A stretch of DNA of 64,000 nucleotides, from NCBI RefSeq assembly GCF_033568475.1, contig NC_133121.1, positions 5,890,001-5,954,000 of the forward strand. Reading direction: 5' to 3'. Below are positions 44,432 to 56,993 of this stretch, piece by piece. The notes under the pieces were generated by a model, which saw only the letters and a program-made list of their open reading frames with translations, did not search any database and was not told the DNA's origin. Within the stretch, counting starts at the first letter, position 1. Each line of letters begins with the position of its first letter. Source of the DNA: Henckelia pumila. Taxonomy: Eukaryota; Streptophyta; Magnoliopsida; Lamiales; Gesneriaceae. The position numbers and the translations under genes are program-made.

Positions 44432-47400
44432 CTAGCTTACATATCTCTGCAGTTGGGAATCATCCAATATCTCTACAACTGGAGCATACTGTAGAAGTTG
44501 AAACACTAGTTACCGCCGCATCAGGGAGCAAATAAATAAAAACTAGGGATAAAATTTTTTCTCACTTATACAAACCTCATCATCTTCATCGAGGTAAGTA
44601 CCATGCATCGTGCTGTTATGATGAAATTGCCATCCAAATGAGTTCTCAAGCAGATCTTTGAGTTTTCTCGTCTATGAAAATTGAAAGGCAAAACTTAGTA
44701 CTCAATGGAGGTAAATAAATATCTTTCAACAGGATATCTCATACTGTTACATTCAGAAGAACTCTCAACTCTAGTTGTACAGGAGAATCATATATGATTT
44801 GCCTCTAAATTCGGCTATCGTGATCGTGCATCTGCTTTACAGAGTGAGATATATGATGCCTATTCCTTGATGATATCACTCTCAACTCACTCCCTGTTCC
44901 TTCCTATGATTAAGTTTATAAAACTTAAAGTTTACACAAAAAGAATAATATTGTAAGAGTATACTCTATGTGTGTGCTTGGATATTGGAAAACAATTGTA
45001 AATAAGCAGATGATGAATTATGGGAGTGTTTGCAATCACTAAAAAAAAGTGATTGATAGCTTTTAGCTTAAAAAAATCATTTTTGTGTGTTTCTTAAATC
45101 TAGAATATGTGTTAGCTTATGCTTAACTTAATTGAAATCCAAAAGCTAGTCATGTGGTGATTATGATTCTCCAAAAATGATTCTAATAAGAAGATCATTG
45201 TTAAAATCATTTTAGTCACTTATTTATCAAACACTACCCAACTTTGATTTTTAGATTTTCACATGTGTTTTCAAACACTCCCAACTTTTGATTTTTCTTA
45301 ATTTTTTTATAATAATGTATAAATTAATCACTTTTACAAAAGCACAATCTATTGCAAACACTCCCTAAGTAGTCTCATTTAAGTAAAATTTAAAAGAAAG
45401 TCGGCTAGAACTCCATACCGAAGACAGAAGGTTCCCATCAACCACTGGAGCTTCCATAACCAACGAGAAGAAATCCTGTAGCAGGGATAAAGGTCAATGA
45501 TGCTAAGTCTACAGTAGATTAATATTGAGGAGATGTTTCCAATTTTTCAGAAACGCAGAACAGGCAATACTCATAACAACGCATGCCTGAGTAATTGAGA
45601 ACTTAAAATTCAATTGAACAATCAAATTTCGGGAACAGATTTCATCTCAAGAACCCCCTCTGATCGTGTCGAGACAGGGATACGAGACAGGGGATCAGAA
45701 TTCAATTACCCAAAATTAATCACACGTGGATGAGTATATCGATTCTGTCAGCTGATAACATTACCTTGCAAAGGTGGTGCAGAAAACTATCAGAGGACAA
45801 CCAAGATTCATCCAACAATGGTGACACTCCTTTGTCTGTAGCACCTTCATCTCGCCGATCTTTTTGAAATCCATATTTTAATTGATAATATATCACTCTA
45901 ACAAACTGTCAATATATCAATTTCAAGTTTAGAAGGAAGATAATGGAACACCTATAGTAATTAAAATAACTAATCTAGAATTAACAAAGCATGCACCTCA
46001 AACCATCGTGATTAATATGAAAATTGTACAAAAAATGAAGATCAAAGCTTAATATCCTACCTTGGTAAATAGCCTACTCCGGGTATGAAGAGGCTGCAGA
46101 GATAAAAGATCAGATGAGAATCAAAACAAGAAACGATCTCACAGATGTTTCGAATTAGTTGGACAGAACATAAAAATATAGTCATAGGGAACCAACCCCA
46201 ACAAAACAGATCAATTTACAAAAATTTTTCTAGGGTTGATTTCCCACAAAATGTTAAATTCAAAACAATATTTCAAGTAAAAAGTTTTGATTAAGCCGGT
46301 CTACCAGAATGGCATTTAGATTTTGACAGCAAAGATATAACAGTATTTTCCAATAAGGATGGTTAAGAATTTTGACACTCGGATGTATACTTACAGCTTC
46401 CGTACAGCCAAATAAGAGACTAAGTAAAAGCTTCCACTGCATAAATGCTTCCAGTGACTGGCCCATCTGCCATTTTTACCAATTAACACATAAATTAACC
46501 AAGTACACCCCATGTGCCCATACATAAAAACAATTAAAAAAAAGAAAACAGAATTCTTCTTCACCAGAAATGCAATGAATGCAAACTGCAATTCTGCTAG
46601 AAGTAAATCTTCAACATCTCCATATTCTTTCATTAATATGCCTTCCAACAGCTGTGTCTGCAAAAACAGATGCATACTTTCCTAACTCAGAATACCCACA
46701 AAAAATTCACAAAACATGCACTTCAATGTAAATGAATTTTGCAATAGCAAACCTTGTCAAGATTCAAATTAGTAAGTTCTTCGCCAGACATTCCTTTGTG
46801 CTTGACAACTTTAGGAATTCTAGTGTAGTAGCAGCCTCTTCTTTGGGAATTTTCTTCATGAGTTGAAAACTTGCTGGTCCTCAACTGCTCGGCTAAAGCT
46901 TTCTCCATTGTGGTTTCAGGTAAATTCCCAACCATTTTAGATTCTGAAGCAACTGTGATTTCTCCTCCAATAGGTTCTGTAAATTATGCAATCAGCACAT
47001 AACACAGCAACAAAAAGACAGATGTACGCATAAAAATCGGCCATTGAACTGTTAAAGAAGAAATCTAAAGAATATCCTACTATCATTCATTGTCAGATTC
47101 GAAGTACTCGTTTTTCAGTCTGTGGAAAACAAAGGTTATTATGAAGTCTCTAAGGAAGACAAAAGACTAAAGTCAACTTTGTCATCCCACCAAACGTTAT
47201 TTGCCCGATTCCGGATTCCGGAAGCCAATAAGTGGGAGAGGGTCGCCAATTAAGGGAGTAAAATTGCACTGGTAGGCAATGACACCCTCTTTAGGCAATG
47301 TCTGAACTCTGACGTCGCTGTTAGCTTTTTTTTTAGTCGGCCTGACAATGAAAATCGATGTTCTATTACATCTTGTTTAAGTTATCATAATTAAGGGGAA

Positions 47401-49703
47401 TAAATGAATAGTTGGAATTTGTTATCAAAATAGATGTGAACAACAGATAAACTTGAACATAAAATCAAAAGTTTAGCCACAGAGTCCCATTAGCCATACC
47501 TTATTCAAGATTGTAATTCTTAACTGAAAACAAACATAAATCTTAAAAGTAGTTAGTCTTTTAACAGAATATTATTTTTCAATGTGCCTCATATCTTAAT
47601 GATATTCAGATCAAATATCAGCAAACTCATTCTCACTACTCATTTCTCCTCTTTTTATGATTGAACCCCTCGTCAACTTGAATAATTCAAATTGTTTAAC
47701 AATTATAATCATAACGTAGAAGGGGTGGAGAGCAGGGGGAGGAAAACAATATTATGACGTAATAATAAAACTAAATGCAATTTGATCAAGTACAGCATAC
47801 TACGGGTAACTGCATTTTCTCACCAATGCGGTCAATTGTAGCCTTGTTAATATAATTGGACAAGTGCTTCCATTCAGTATACTGACTCAATGAATATGGT
47901 CCAAGCTGTGCATCAAATTCTAGTCTTTTAACGGCATGGTAGTATCCCTCTTCCTACATAAATATAAAAGAATAAAAGGCTAGGAGTAAGCATCATAAAA
48001 TCGGTGCCAGAAGAAGTGTTACATCAGTAATATGTTTTTTAACTCGCAATTTAGATCAAGTATGATTAATGAGCTTTAACTAGAAATCACTTCTTGTACA
48101 TGTATATGTACCCCCTAACCGTAGGTCAAAAGCAAGTCAACAGAAGAGCCACCTATTGAACGAAAAACTCATCTAAAAAATTAAAATGTTTGGAGTTGTA
48201 AAAATTTGTCATCTCTAGCTTGCATGTATTCTACATATGAAGCCTAGCAGACAAAAGCATTTTGTAAATGGTGATGGTTAAACTCTTTCGGAGGATAACC
48301 TCCTTGGCATGGTTCTCAAACCATATTAAGTGACCATAAGGCTTAAGCTGCTAGAGACTAGAGAGGTGGGACATTCAAAAATAATTAAATATTAGGCAAT
48401 CAGGGGGGAAACTCATACTAAATTACCACAAGGATTTTGGGTTATCAAGCTTCGATATATCAGTTGGGTATGACATGAAGGCTTCACACTCATTTATGTA
48501 TGAATGCACTATTCAGGAAAAAAAGTTCATAAGTCTGAGCTTGTTCCATAAACTGGTCATACCTCTTCTTCCAACAGTTTGACAAACAGCTCTTCATTTT
48601 TTTCCCATTTCCGGACAATAACCTGTTACACAATATCAGAAAAAGGCTGATGCCAAGCAATCATATTTCGGAAACATAAACAAAAGAAAATATAAATCAC
48701 TCATATGGGGATTCAAAACGAGCAAACTGATACCCTAAATCCTAGTCGTAAAGTGCACGCATTATCGACATGTGCTGGGACATAATATTCTAGAATCTAA
48801 ACAATGAAGAAAACTGCATCGCATTTCCTACAACATCGAATATATGCTTTATAAACTTTTGAATAATAATAATATAAACGTTTAATTAGTGCACAAATAT
48901 ATAATGATTATTAACTTGCATTTCACATTACATTTAAGACCAACTTGTAAAGTGTGAAACACATGCTCTTCACAACAGAGGCACACCGTCAACAAAATAG
49001 TCTGCGGGGGAAAAACTTAAAACAAGTAGATCCGACAAAGTGTTTGACTACCTAGTTAAATTATAAACACTGAACAGTTACTTTAAATTACAAAACGATG
49101 AACATGTAACAAAAAAAGTTATTAGTTTCAAGGTGGAAACTAACTGAGCGCAAAAGTTGAACAGCAAAAATCCAGAAACATGAAAGATGAAATAATGCTG
49201 GAAACCTGAGAAGGGCTGGCGTCAATGAAGAAACCAACAATTGGAGAAAATTCACTGCCTTCTCTGCATAATCACATACCCAAAATTAGTACCGCAACCA
49301 AACCATTAAAAAAATCTGAGCTGCAATCAACAATACTACATTTTTTAATTTGAACATATTTTCGTAAAAAGTCTCAATCTTGCTGATTTTTTTCCTGGTC
49401 AATTTTGACAGCACAACATATGTAATAATCAAGGTTAAAAGAAGCCAGCCAACCTGTTAGACGAGCTATAATATATAAAATGAACGCCCGGAGGAATCAT
49501 CTTGATACCCTTAAACTTAGGGCCCGACGAAAACATCTGTGCATCACATAACATTATTTAGGTCACATAAACCAAATTCTCATGCATGAATTACACAAAA
49601 GATGTACCTGGGTATCGATGCCAATGAGAGTGAACTGAGGAGCATCGAGGAGAAGAAGAGTGGCGCCATGCTTTACATACTCCAGAGCTGTTTCAGGGTC
49701 CAT
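44432..49703 (-). CDS. AAR2: AAR2, U5 snRNP assembly factor
   Basis: Thirteen exons: complement of 49608-49703, 49454-49536, 49206-49263, 48563-48622, 47824-47953, 46753-46976, 46565-46657, 46395-46466, 46061-46093, 45765-45905, 45419-45475, 44576-44671, 44432-44488; 399 aa, all GT-AG and phases consistent. The N-terminal beta-rich domain carries LLLLDAPQ, IGIDTQ, FKGIKMIPPG and VHFIYYSSS, then GFFIDASPSQVIVRKW and LGPYSLSQYTEWKHLSNYI. The C-terminal helical domain follows (about residues 240-399). AAR2 binds the PRP8 RNaseH and Jab1/MPN domains and escorts it during U5 snRNP biogenesis, before BRR2 replaces it. The length fits plant homologs. It looks intact. Confidence 0.95.
45022..45365. 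mobile_element. MITE in an AAR2 intron (344 bp)
   Basis: The ends are a perfect 15-bp inverted repeat, GGGAGTGTTTGCAAT at 45022 and its complement ending at 45365. The interior repeats CAAACACTCCCAAC near 45275. The flanks (TTAT, TAAG) do not give a clean duplication, so the superfamily is open (PIF-like or hAT-like). It lies between the exons at 44576-44671 and 45419-45475, only 53 bp from the latter. Confidence 0.65.
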
Positions 49704-49945
49704 CTGTATTGAATCAAAAATTGTGCTACAAAATGGGCCGCGATTCTAGGGTTCACTTCCGATTTTTCCGCAGTCCCAAATTCATTCAAGAATTGATTCG
49801 AGTGTTCCGACCGGATGCGTGGACTTGATCGTCACTACAAGAAAACCCGGGAAACTTCTCCACAAAATCCACGACTCAATTTCTATTTCTTTTTCGTCGT
49901 CAATTTAAATTACAATTTTCAACATTTAATCTAGTGTTAAAACCA

Positions 49946-50204
49946 GGGCTAATTACATCCACACGTGAAAAGTTTAAAAGGCATAAAACCCTTTAAAAAA
50001 TTTTAATAGACTAATGCATTTCTTAGTTTTTTAAAATATAGCACATTTCACCCCTATGATATACAAACTCGGGCACATTTATACCATCTCATAGGGGTTT
50101 TTATGCTAATTTTTTTAAACATGGGGTTTAACATGCTATTAATTTTACACAAGGGTTTTTATGCCTTTTAGACTTTTCACAAGGATTGTGGATGCAATTA
50201 GCCC
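49946..50204. mobile_element. Mutator-like MITE upstream of AAR2 (259 bp)
   Basis: The ends share GGGCTAATT-CATCCACA and continue as inverted repeats for about 50 bp (GTGAAAAGT-TAAAAGGCAT on both sides). Perfect 10-bp duplications, GTTAAAACCA, sit at 49936-49945 and 50205-50214. Its near end is 243 bp before the AAR2 start codon, so it may fall in or next to the AAR2 promoter. A second CATAGGGG/CCCCTATG foldback lies in the middle. Confidence 0.85.
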
Positions 50205-50214
50205 GTTAAAACCA

Positions 50215-51307
50215 CTTTTTCCTTTTTTTAAAAAAAATAAAAATAAACATTTTAAAAAGATATAAAAACACTTTAAAAAAATATTACTTATTTAAGATTT
50301 CATTTGGTTATACTTATAAACGTGTTTTATATACAAACTCATTCATTGTTTTAAATTTTGGATCTCGTTGTTAGGACTATAATTCATCAAAGATTAAGAT
50401 ACATTTTTTTATGAAGTATTGAGATTACATTTTGCTCATGAACATTCATTTATTTACAAATATTTCTTTTTTTTTAATATCTTGTATATTTTATATTAAT
50501 ATTTCATTTTTTTAGTATCATATATTTTATATTAGAATATAAACCAACACTCTGCTGTTTTGGTATCTTTACATTTTTTTTGATAAGCCAGAAATGTTTT
50601 GATAAATAGAACCACACTTTTTTCTCAAGTTGAAGTGCTTAAAAGTAAATTAATTTTAATGTCATGGTATATTTTTTTATAAACGAAAAATATCAATTTA
50701 CAAAATATTTTTTTTTATTTAATAAAAAACATCATCTTTTACTATTTTGTTATAGGTGACGCGATAATAACTAACATCTGATCACTTTGATAAAAACCTA
50801 TTTAAAATCTATAGTTATATTTCATCATCATTATAAAATTATGAAACCGTTTTTCTATCTTCTCTTTGCATTATCAAGTATTTGTCAATAATTTCAATTC
50901 AACCTAATTTTAATTTATATTTTATTTAACATTTTTAAATAAATCATCATTCTTTATTAAAAAAAAACAAAAATTATTAAATTAAAAAGAATAAAAATTA
51001 TTATTAGATATAGATATGTCAACTTTTTATATTTTTTTATCGTAAAAATAATGTCAATTTTAAGGTTGTTTAATATTCATTGAAAGTTGTAAAGAAAATA
51101 TTTTTCCATATAGTAGAGTAGTATAAAGTTATTATTTTATATCCCAATTTTAAATTTTCTCATCATCATCACCATGGTTTCAACACAGCCCGGATCTCTT
51201 CGAACATGTTGAGCCATAATTTCAGTTTGCATTTTTGGTATCGTTTTAGGAAATTAGTCCTTATCTGATTAATTGTTGACATATTTCGTTTTATGAAAGT
51301 TGCTATG
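50215..51307. other. AT-rich spacer
   Basis: No gene, clear repeat or element was recognised. Confidence 0.5.
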
Positions 51308-51929
51308 TGATGCGATTATCATAAAATGGATACTCGAGGATAGGTAAACTCCCGGATGGAAAAGATAGGTGAATACCTTATGGGTTTGGAAATGAAGCTT
51401 ATACGGATATTTGAGAAAGTTAGTGTGTGCGAAATGAATGATAATGATGATGCTTTTTGAGAGATTCTCCCTATGTTTTTATACTCGTCCGTCCGGGTCC
51501 TCAATGATTACTGGGTATGGGCTTACTGACAGCTTTCAGGATGATGGGATGGTTACCACGTGTGATTTAGACACCCCGTAATTTCAGGAAAGAGTTCATC
51601 CCGTTGGAACGTGGTTAGTAATGATTTGGTCTGCGATTTGAATCTGTTATACTCTAAGTAGACGTGGCCACTTCCTAGCCTTAAGAATAGAAAAACTCGG
51701 GTCCCACCGACCTCCCGGGTTTCTTGAAACTTTTTCGGGTATTTACACCCTCCGGGGTTTCCTTATACCCGGGTCCGGGGTATTTTCTCACCATTCCTCC
51801 TCCCGGGTGGTTAATCCATCCCGGGATTTTTCCTCTCGGGGTTTTCTCACCGGGACATCACCACACTTTCTAAAAATAGTCGGGCTAGGACCTGCTCCGC
51901 TGTCCCGAGAAATAGACGCCCCTGTTACA
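51308..51929 (-). repeat. LTR of the left gag-only element
   Basis: 622 bp, TG...CA, rich in CCCGGG-type blocks. Reverse complement of the LTR at 56390-56993, roughly 90% by eye. Confidence 0.85.
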
Positions 51930-53308
51930 TATCCTCCACCAACCTGACGTCATCCATAACCGCTTCGTAGTGCGTGTGTCAGAGATTCTGTCAAAGGTCT
52001 CTTCAGCTTCTTGAGCACGCTTTGCTTATCTCCGCCGTTCAATTCAAAATACACGGCTCAGATCTTTCCTCCCTAGGGTTATATAATTTCTTTGCCCAAT
52101 CCCTTCCTCTCTCATCATCTTATTCCTCAAGTATAGGCCGCTCGGGCTCTCTTATGAGCCTCCGACACTCACTGGTGTCATGCTTGTTTACGCAATATAT
52201 CGAGCAATATTTCCCTGGTATTTTCGGAGGCAATGGTCGGGCATTCTCCTCACACATATGGACTCCTAGCTATCCTGTAGGGAGCATAGGTGGCGAGCCT
52301 CCCCGGTTGATAATGCCTTCTTCTCCCCCGACTGCTCTGGTTTCTTTTCTCCCTGTGTTCTTCCTTCCGGTCTTTCTCCCTCTTCTGTCGTTGGGCTTTC
52401 TCCATGTTGATATATTTTTCCGCTCAAGCTAAGAGGTCCTCAAAGTATCGGGGAGCCCTCTTGACTAAAGATCGGAAGAATTCTTCTTCTTTAAGTCTCT
52501 GTGTGAAAGCAGTGATTTTGGTTTCCGGAGCACACGCAGGTACTTCCAGGGCCACTCTATTGAACTTTTTAATATAAACTCTCAAAGATTCCTCGTTCAA
52601 CTGTTTTATCTCAAAAAGGCTGAGGGTAGTCTTTTTATACCGCTTGCTGTTGCTGAAGTGTTGCAAGAAGACTTCCCGGAATTCTTTGAAAGTTTTGATA
52701 CTACCTTTTTCCAAGTTTTCGAACCATCTTTGGGCGGAGTCTACCAAGATAGTCAAAAATACCTTGCACTTGATTTGATCGCCATAACAATGTAACATGA
52801 CCACATTTTCAAATTGAGTCACATGCTCCTCTGGGTCGGTGCTGCCATCGTACTCTTTGATTTTGGCAGATTTGAAATAGACCGGCAAGGGCTCCCCAAT
52901 TATTTCCGGGGAGAAGGGGCAGCTCAAACTTTTGACCCGCGAAGATTCCCGCGGGTCCGTGTTCCCCAGTTTTTGTATTTTTTGTTTCAGCATCTTCATC
53001 TCTCCCGCCATAGTAATATTTGCAGACCCAGCATGTGAGTTTCCCTCATCTTCCAAGTGTATGCCTTTGTTCCTTTTTTTTTCGGGCCTCAACTCCTGCT
53101 CTTTTTCTCCTTCTAGTCATTTTTCATTCTCCTTTCCTTGGCCATCCTTTCCTCCTTCTTGTTGTATTGTCCTGATTTTTTGTACAGCAGCGTCTACCAT
53201 AGCGTTCATTTGTTCTTGAATTGCGGCAATTGCTCGATGAGAGCTTTCTGGATCATCAATGATGGTCATATCTACGTCTTGAACTCATTTTCCCACAAAC
53301 GGCGCCAA

Positions 53309-54425
53309 TGATGTGATTATCATAAAATGGATACCCGGGGGTAGGTAAACTCCTGGGTGGAAAAGATAGGTGAATACCTTATGGGTTTGGAAATGAAGCT
53401 TATACGGATATTTGAGAGAGTGAGTGTGTGCGGAATGAATGATAATGATGATGCTTCTTGAGAGATTCTCCCTAAGTTTTTATACTCGTCCGTTCGGGTA
53501 CTCAATAATTATTGGGTATGGGCTTACTGACAGCTTTCAGGATGATGGGATAGTTACCACGTGTGATTTAGACACCCCGTAATTTCAGGAAAGAGCTCAT
53601 CCCGTTGGAACGTGGTTAGTAATGATTTGGTCTGTGATTTGAATCTGTTATATTCTAAGTAGACGTGGCCACTTTCTAGCCTTAAGAATAGAAAAACTCG
53701 GGTCTCACCGACCTCCCGGGTTTCTTGAAACTTTTCCGGGTATTTACACCCTCCGGGATTTTCTTATACCCGGGTCCGGGGTATTTTCTCACCAGTCCTC
53801 CTCCCGGGTGGTTAATCCCTCCCGGGATTTTTTCTCTTGGGGTTTTCTCACCGGGACCCGTTGGAACGTGGTTAGTAATAATTTGGTCTGAGATTTGAAT
53901 ATGTTATACTCTAAGTAGACGTGGCCACTTTCTACCCTTAAGAATAGAAAAACTCGGGTCCCACTGACCTCCCGGGTTTCTTGAGACTTTCCCGGGTATT
54001 TACACCCTCCGGGGTTTCCTTATACCCGGATCCGGGGTATTTTCTCCCCGGGAGGACTCCCGACCTCCTAGGATTCTTGAAACTTTCCCGGGTATTTACA
54101 CCCTCCAGGGTTTCCTTATACTCGGGTCCAGGGTATTTTCTCACCGGGACATCACCACACTTTCAAAAGATAGTCGGGCTAGGACCTGCTCCGCTGTCTC
54201 GAGGAGTAGAGACGCCCTTGTTACTTATCCTCCTCCCGGGTGGTTAATCCCTCCCGGGATTTTTTTTCTCGGGGTTTTCTCACCGGGACATCACCACACT
54301 TTCTAAAGATAGTCGGGCTAGGACCTACTCCGCTGTTCCGAGGAGTAGAGGCGCCCTTGTTACTTATCCTCCTCCCGGGTGGTTAATCCCTCCCAGGATT
54401 TTTCCTCTCGGGGTTTTCGGTGATG
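53309..54425 (-). repeat. LTR with internal tandem reiterations
   Basis: The LTR begins TGATGTGATTATC, but CCCGGG-rich segments recur. The block from CCGTTGGAACG restarts at about 53859. The CCTCCTCCCGGGTGG to GCCCTTGTTAC block is repeated around 54228-54362 and again from 54367. This suggests unequal recombination or slippage within LTR sequence. Confidence 0.75.
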
Positions 54426-55218
54426 GAAGATTTTTCCTCTCGGGGTTTTCTCACCGGGACATCACCGAAAACCCCGAGAGGAAAAATCCCGGGAGGGATT
54501 AACCACCCGGGAGGAGGACCGGTGAGAAAATACCCCGGATCCGGGTATAAGAAAACCCCGGAGGGTGTAAATACCCGGAAAAGTCTCAAAAAACCCGGGA
54601 GGTCGGTGGGACCCGAGTTTTTATATTTTTAAGGCTAGAAAGTTGTCACGTCTACTTAGAGTATAACAGATTCAAATCACAGACCAAATCATTACTAACC
54701 ACGTTCCAACGGGATGGGCTCTTTTCTGAAATTACAGGGTGTCTAAATCACACGTGGTAACCATCACATCATCCTGAAAGCTGTCAGTAAGCCCCTACCC
54801 AATAATCATTGAGGACCCGGACGGACGAGTATAAAAACCTATGGAAAATTTCTCAAAAAGCATCATCATTATCATTCATTCCGCACACACTTACTCTCTC
54901 AAATATCCGTATAAGCTTCATTTCCAAACCCATAAGGTACTCACCTATCTTTTCTACCCGGGAGTTTACCTACCCCCGGATATCTATTTTATGATAATCG
55001 CATCATTGGCGCCGTCTGTGAAAAAGTGAGTTCAACACGTAGATATGACCATCATTGATGATCCAGAAAGCTCTCCTCGAGCAATTTTCGCAATTCAAGA
55101 ACAAATGAACGCTATGGTAGACGTTGCTGTACAAAAAATAAGAATACAACAAAAATGAGAAAATGATGGTCAAGGAAAGGAGAACGAAAAAGGACTAGAA
55201 GGAGAAAAAGAGCAGAAT

Positions 55219-56280
55219 TTGAGGCCCGAAAAAGAAAGGAACAAAGGCATACACTTGAAAGAGGAGAAAAACTCACATGCTGGGTCTGCAAATATTACTA
55301 TGGCGGGAGAGCTGGAGATGCTGAAACAAAAAATACAAAAACTGAAGAACACGAACCCGCGGGAATCTTCGCGGGTCAAAAGTTTGGGCTGCCCCTTCTC
55401 TCCGAAAATCATTGGGGAGCCCTTGCCGATCTATTTCAAATCTGCCAAAATCAAGGAGTACGATGGCAGCACCGACCCAGAGGAGCATGTGACTCGATTT
55501 GAGAATGCGGTCATGTTACATTGTTATGACGATCAAATCAAGTGCAAGATATTTTTGACTACCTTGGTAGACTCCGCCAAAAGATGGTTCGAAAACTTGG
55601 AAGAAGATAGTATCAAAACTTTCAAAAAATTCCGGGAAGTTTTCTTGCAACACTTCAGCAGCAGCAAATGGTATAAAAAGACTACCCACAGCTTCTTTGA
55701 GATAAAACAGTTGAACGAGGAATCTTTGAGAGCTTATATTAAAAAGTTCAATAGAGTGGCCCTGAAAGTATCTGCGTGTGCTCCGAAAACCAAAATCACC
55801 GCTTTCGCACAGGGACTTAAAGAAGGAGAATTCTTACGGTCTTTAGTCAAGAGGGCTCCCCGATACTTTGAGGACCTCTTAACTCGAGCGGAAAAATATA
55901 TCAACATGGAGGAATCCCAACGACAGAAGAGTGAGAAATGCCGGAAGGAAGAACACAGGAATAAAGGAAACCAGAGCAGTCAGGGGAGAAGAAGGCATGA
56001 TCAACCGGGGAGGCTCGCCACCTATGCTCCCTACAGGATAGCTCGAGATCAAGGATTCCATATGTGTGAGGAGAATGTCCGACCATTGCTTCCGAAAAGA
56101 CCAGAAAAATATTGCTCGATATATCGAGTAAACACCCACGACACCACTGAGTGTCGGAGGCTCATAAGAGTGCCCGAGCGGCCTATACTTGAGGAAGATG
56201 ATGATGAGAGAGAAAGGGATTGGGCAAAGAAATTATATAACCCTAGGGAGAAAAGATCTGAGCCGTTTATTTTGAATTGA
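55219..56280 (+). CDS. Retroelement gag polyprotein (right element)
   Basis: The single open frame of about 353 codons includes the Retrotransposon_gag core (YDGSTDPEEHVTRFENAVML, RWFENLEEDSIKTFKKFREV, FLRSLVKRAPRY), a basic linker, and a degenerate zinc-knuckle-like CSIYRVNTHDTTEC near the end. It appears whole. It belongs to a non-autonomous element, so mobility would depend on enzymes supplied by other elements. Confidence 0.85.
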   Translation: MRPEKERNKGIHLKEEKNSHAGSANITMAGELEMLKQKIQKLKNTNPRESSRVKSLGCPFSPKIIGEPLPIYFKSAKIKEYDGSTDPEEHVTRFENAVMLHCYDDQIKCKIFLTTLVDSAKRWFENLEEDSIKTFKKFREVFLQHFSSSKWYKKTTHSFFEIKQLNEESLRAYIKKFNRVALKVSACAPKTKITAFAQGLKEGEFLRSLVKRAPRYFEDLLTRAEKYINMEESQRQKSEKCRKEEHRNKGNQSSQGRRRHDQPGRLATYAPYRIARDQGFHMCEENVRPLLPKRPEKYCSIYRVNTHDTTECRRLIRVPERPILEEDDDERERDWAKKLYNPREKRSEPFILN

Positions 56281-56389
56281 ACGGCGGAGATAAGCAAAGC
56301 GTGCTCAAGAAGCTGAAGAGACCTCTGACAGAATCTCTGACACACGCACTACGAAGCGGTTAGGGCTGACGTCAGGTTGGTGGAAGATA

Positions 56390-56993
56390 TGTAACAGGGG
56401 CGTCTATTCCTCGGGGCAGCGGAGCAGGTCCTAGCCCGACTATTTTTAGAAAGTGTGGTGATGTCCCGGTGAGAAAACCCCGAGAAAAAAAATCCCGGGA
56501 GGGATTAACCACCTGGAAGGAGGACCGGTGAGAAAATACCCCGGACCCGGGTATAAGAAAACCTCAGAGGGTGTAAATACCCGGAAAAGTCTCAAGAAAC
56601 CCGGGAGGACGGTGGGACCGAGTTTTTCTATTCTTAAGGCTAGAAAGTGGCCGCGTCTACTTAGAGTATAACAGATTCAAATCACAGACCAAATCAATAC
56701 TAACCATGTTCCAACTAAATGGGCTTTTTTCTAAAATTACGGGGTATCTAATCTCATCATCCTGAAAGTTGTAAGTAAGCCCATACCTCAATAATCATTA
56801 AGTACCCGGACGAACGAGTATAAAAACTTATGAAGAATCTCTCAAGAAGCATCATCATTATCATTCATTTCGCACACACTCACTCTCTCAAATATCCGTA
56901 TAAACTTCATTTTCAAACCCATAAGGTATTCACCTATCTTTTCCACCCGAGAGTTTACCTACCCCGAATATCCATTTTATGATAATCGCATCA
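56390..56993 (+). repeat. 3' LTR of the right gag-only element
   Basis: 604 bp, TGTAACAGGG...CGCATCA, followed by TTATG. Confidence 0.85.

Larger units (their letters stand above)
51308..54425 (-). mobile_element. Gag-only Ty3/gypsy-type element (left arm of an inverted pair)
   Basis: On the minus strand: a left-hand LTR at 51308-51929 (TGATGCGATTATC...TGTTACA), gag remains at about 51960-53092 with the Retrotransposon_gag pattern (YFKSAKIKEYDGSTDPEEH, RWFENLE, EFREVFLQHFS), a primer-site sequence TGGCGCC (reversed at 53301-53307), and a second LTR from 53309. No protease, RT or integrase is present, so this resembles the non-autonomous gag-only (TR-GAG) type. The second LTR is followed by several partial LTR repeats up to 54425. 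The gag frame is broken in a few places. Confidence 0.85.
54460..56993 (+). mobile_element. Gag-only Ty3/gypsy-type element (right arm of the inverted pair)
   Basis: On the plus strand: a partial 5' LTR to 55005 (ending ATAATCGCATCA), primer-site TTGGCGCCGTCTGTG, one long gag frame at 55219-56280, and a 3' LTR at 56390-56993 (TGTAACAGGGGCG...GCATCA). No enzymatic pol domains. It mirrors the left element. The left-arm sequence turns back on itself at 54425/54460 with a loop of only 34 bp, so the two arms form an inverted repeat of about 2.5-3.1 kb each. Confidence 0.87.

Noticed and set aside
51974-52432. 152-codon plus-strand frame
   Set aside because: It is antisense to the retroelement gag remains of the left arm; an equivalent antisense frame appears in the right arm.
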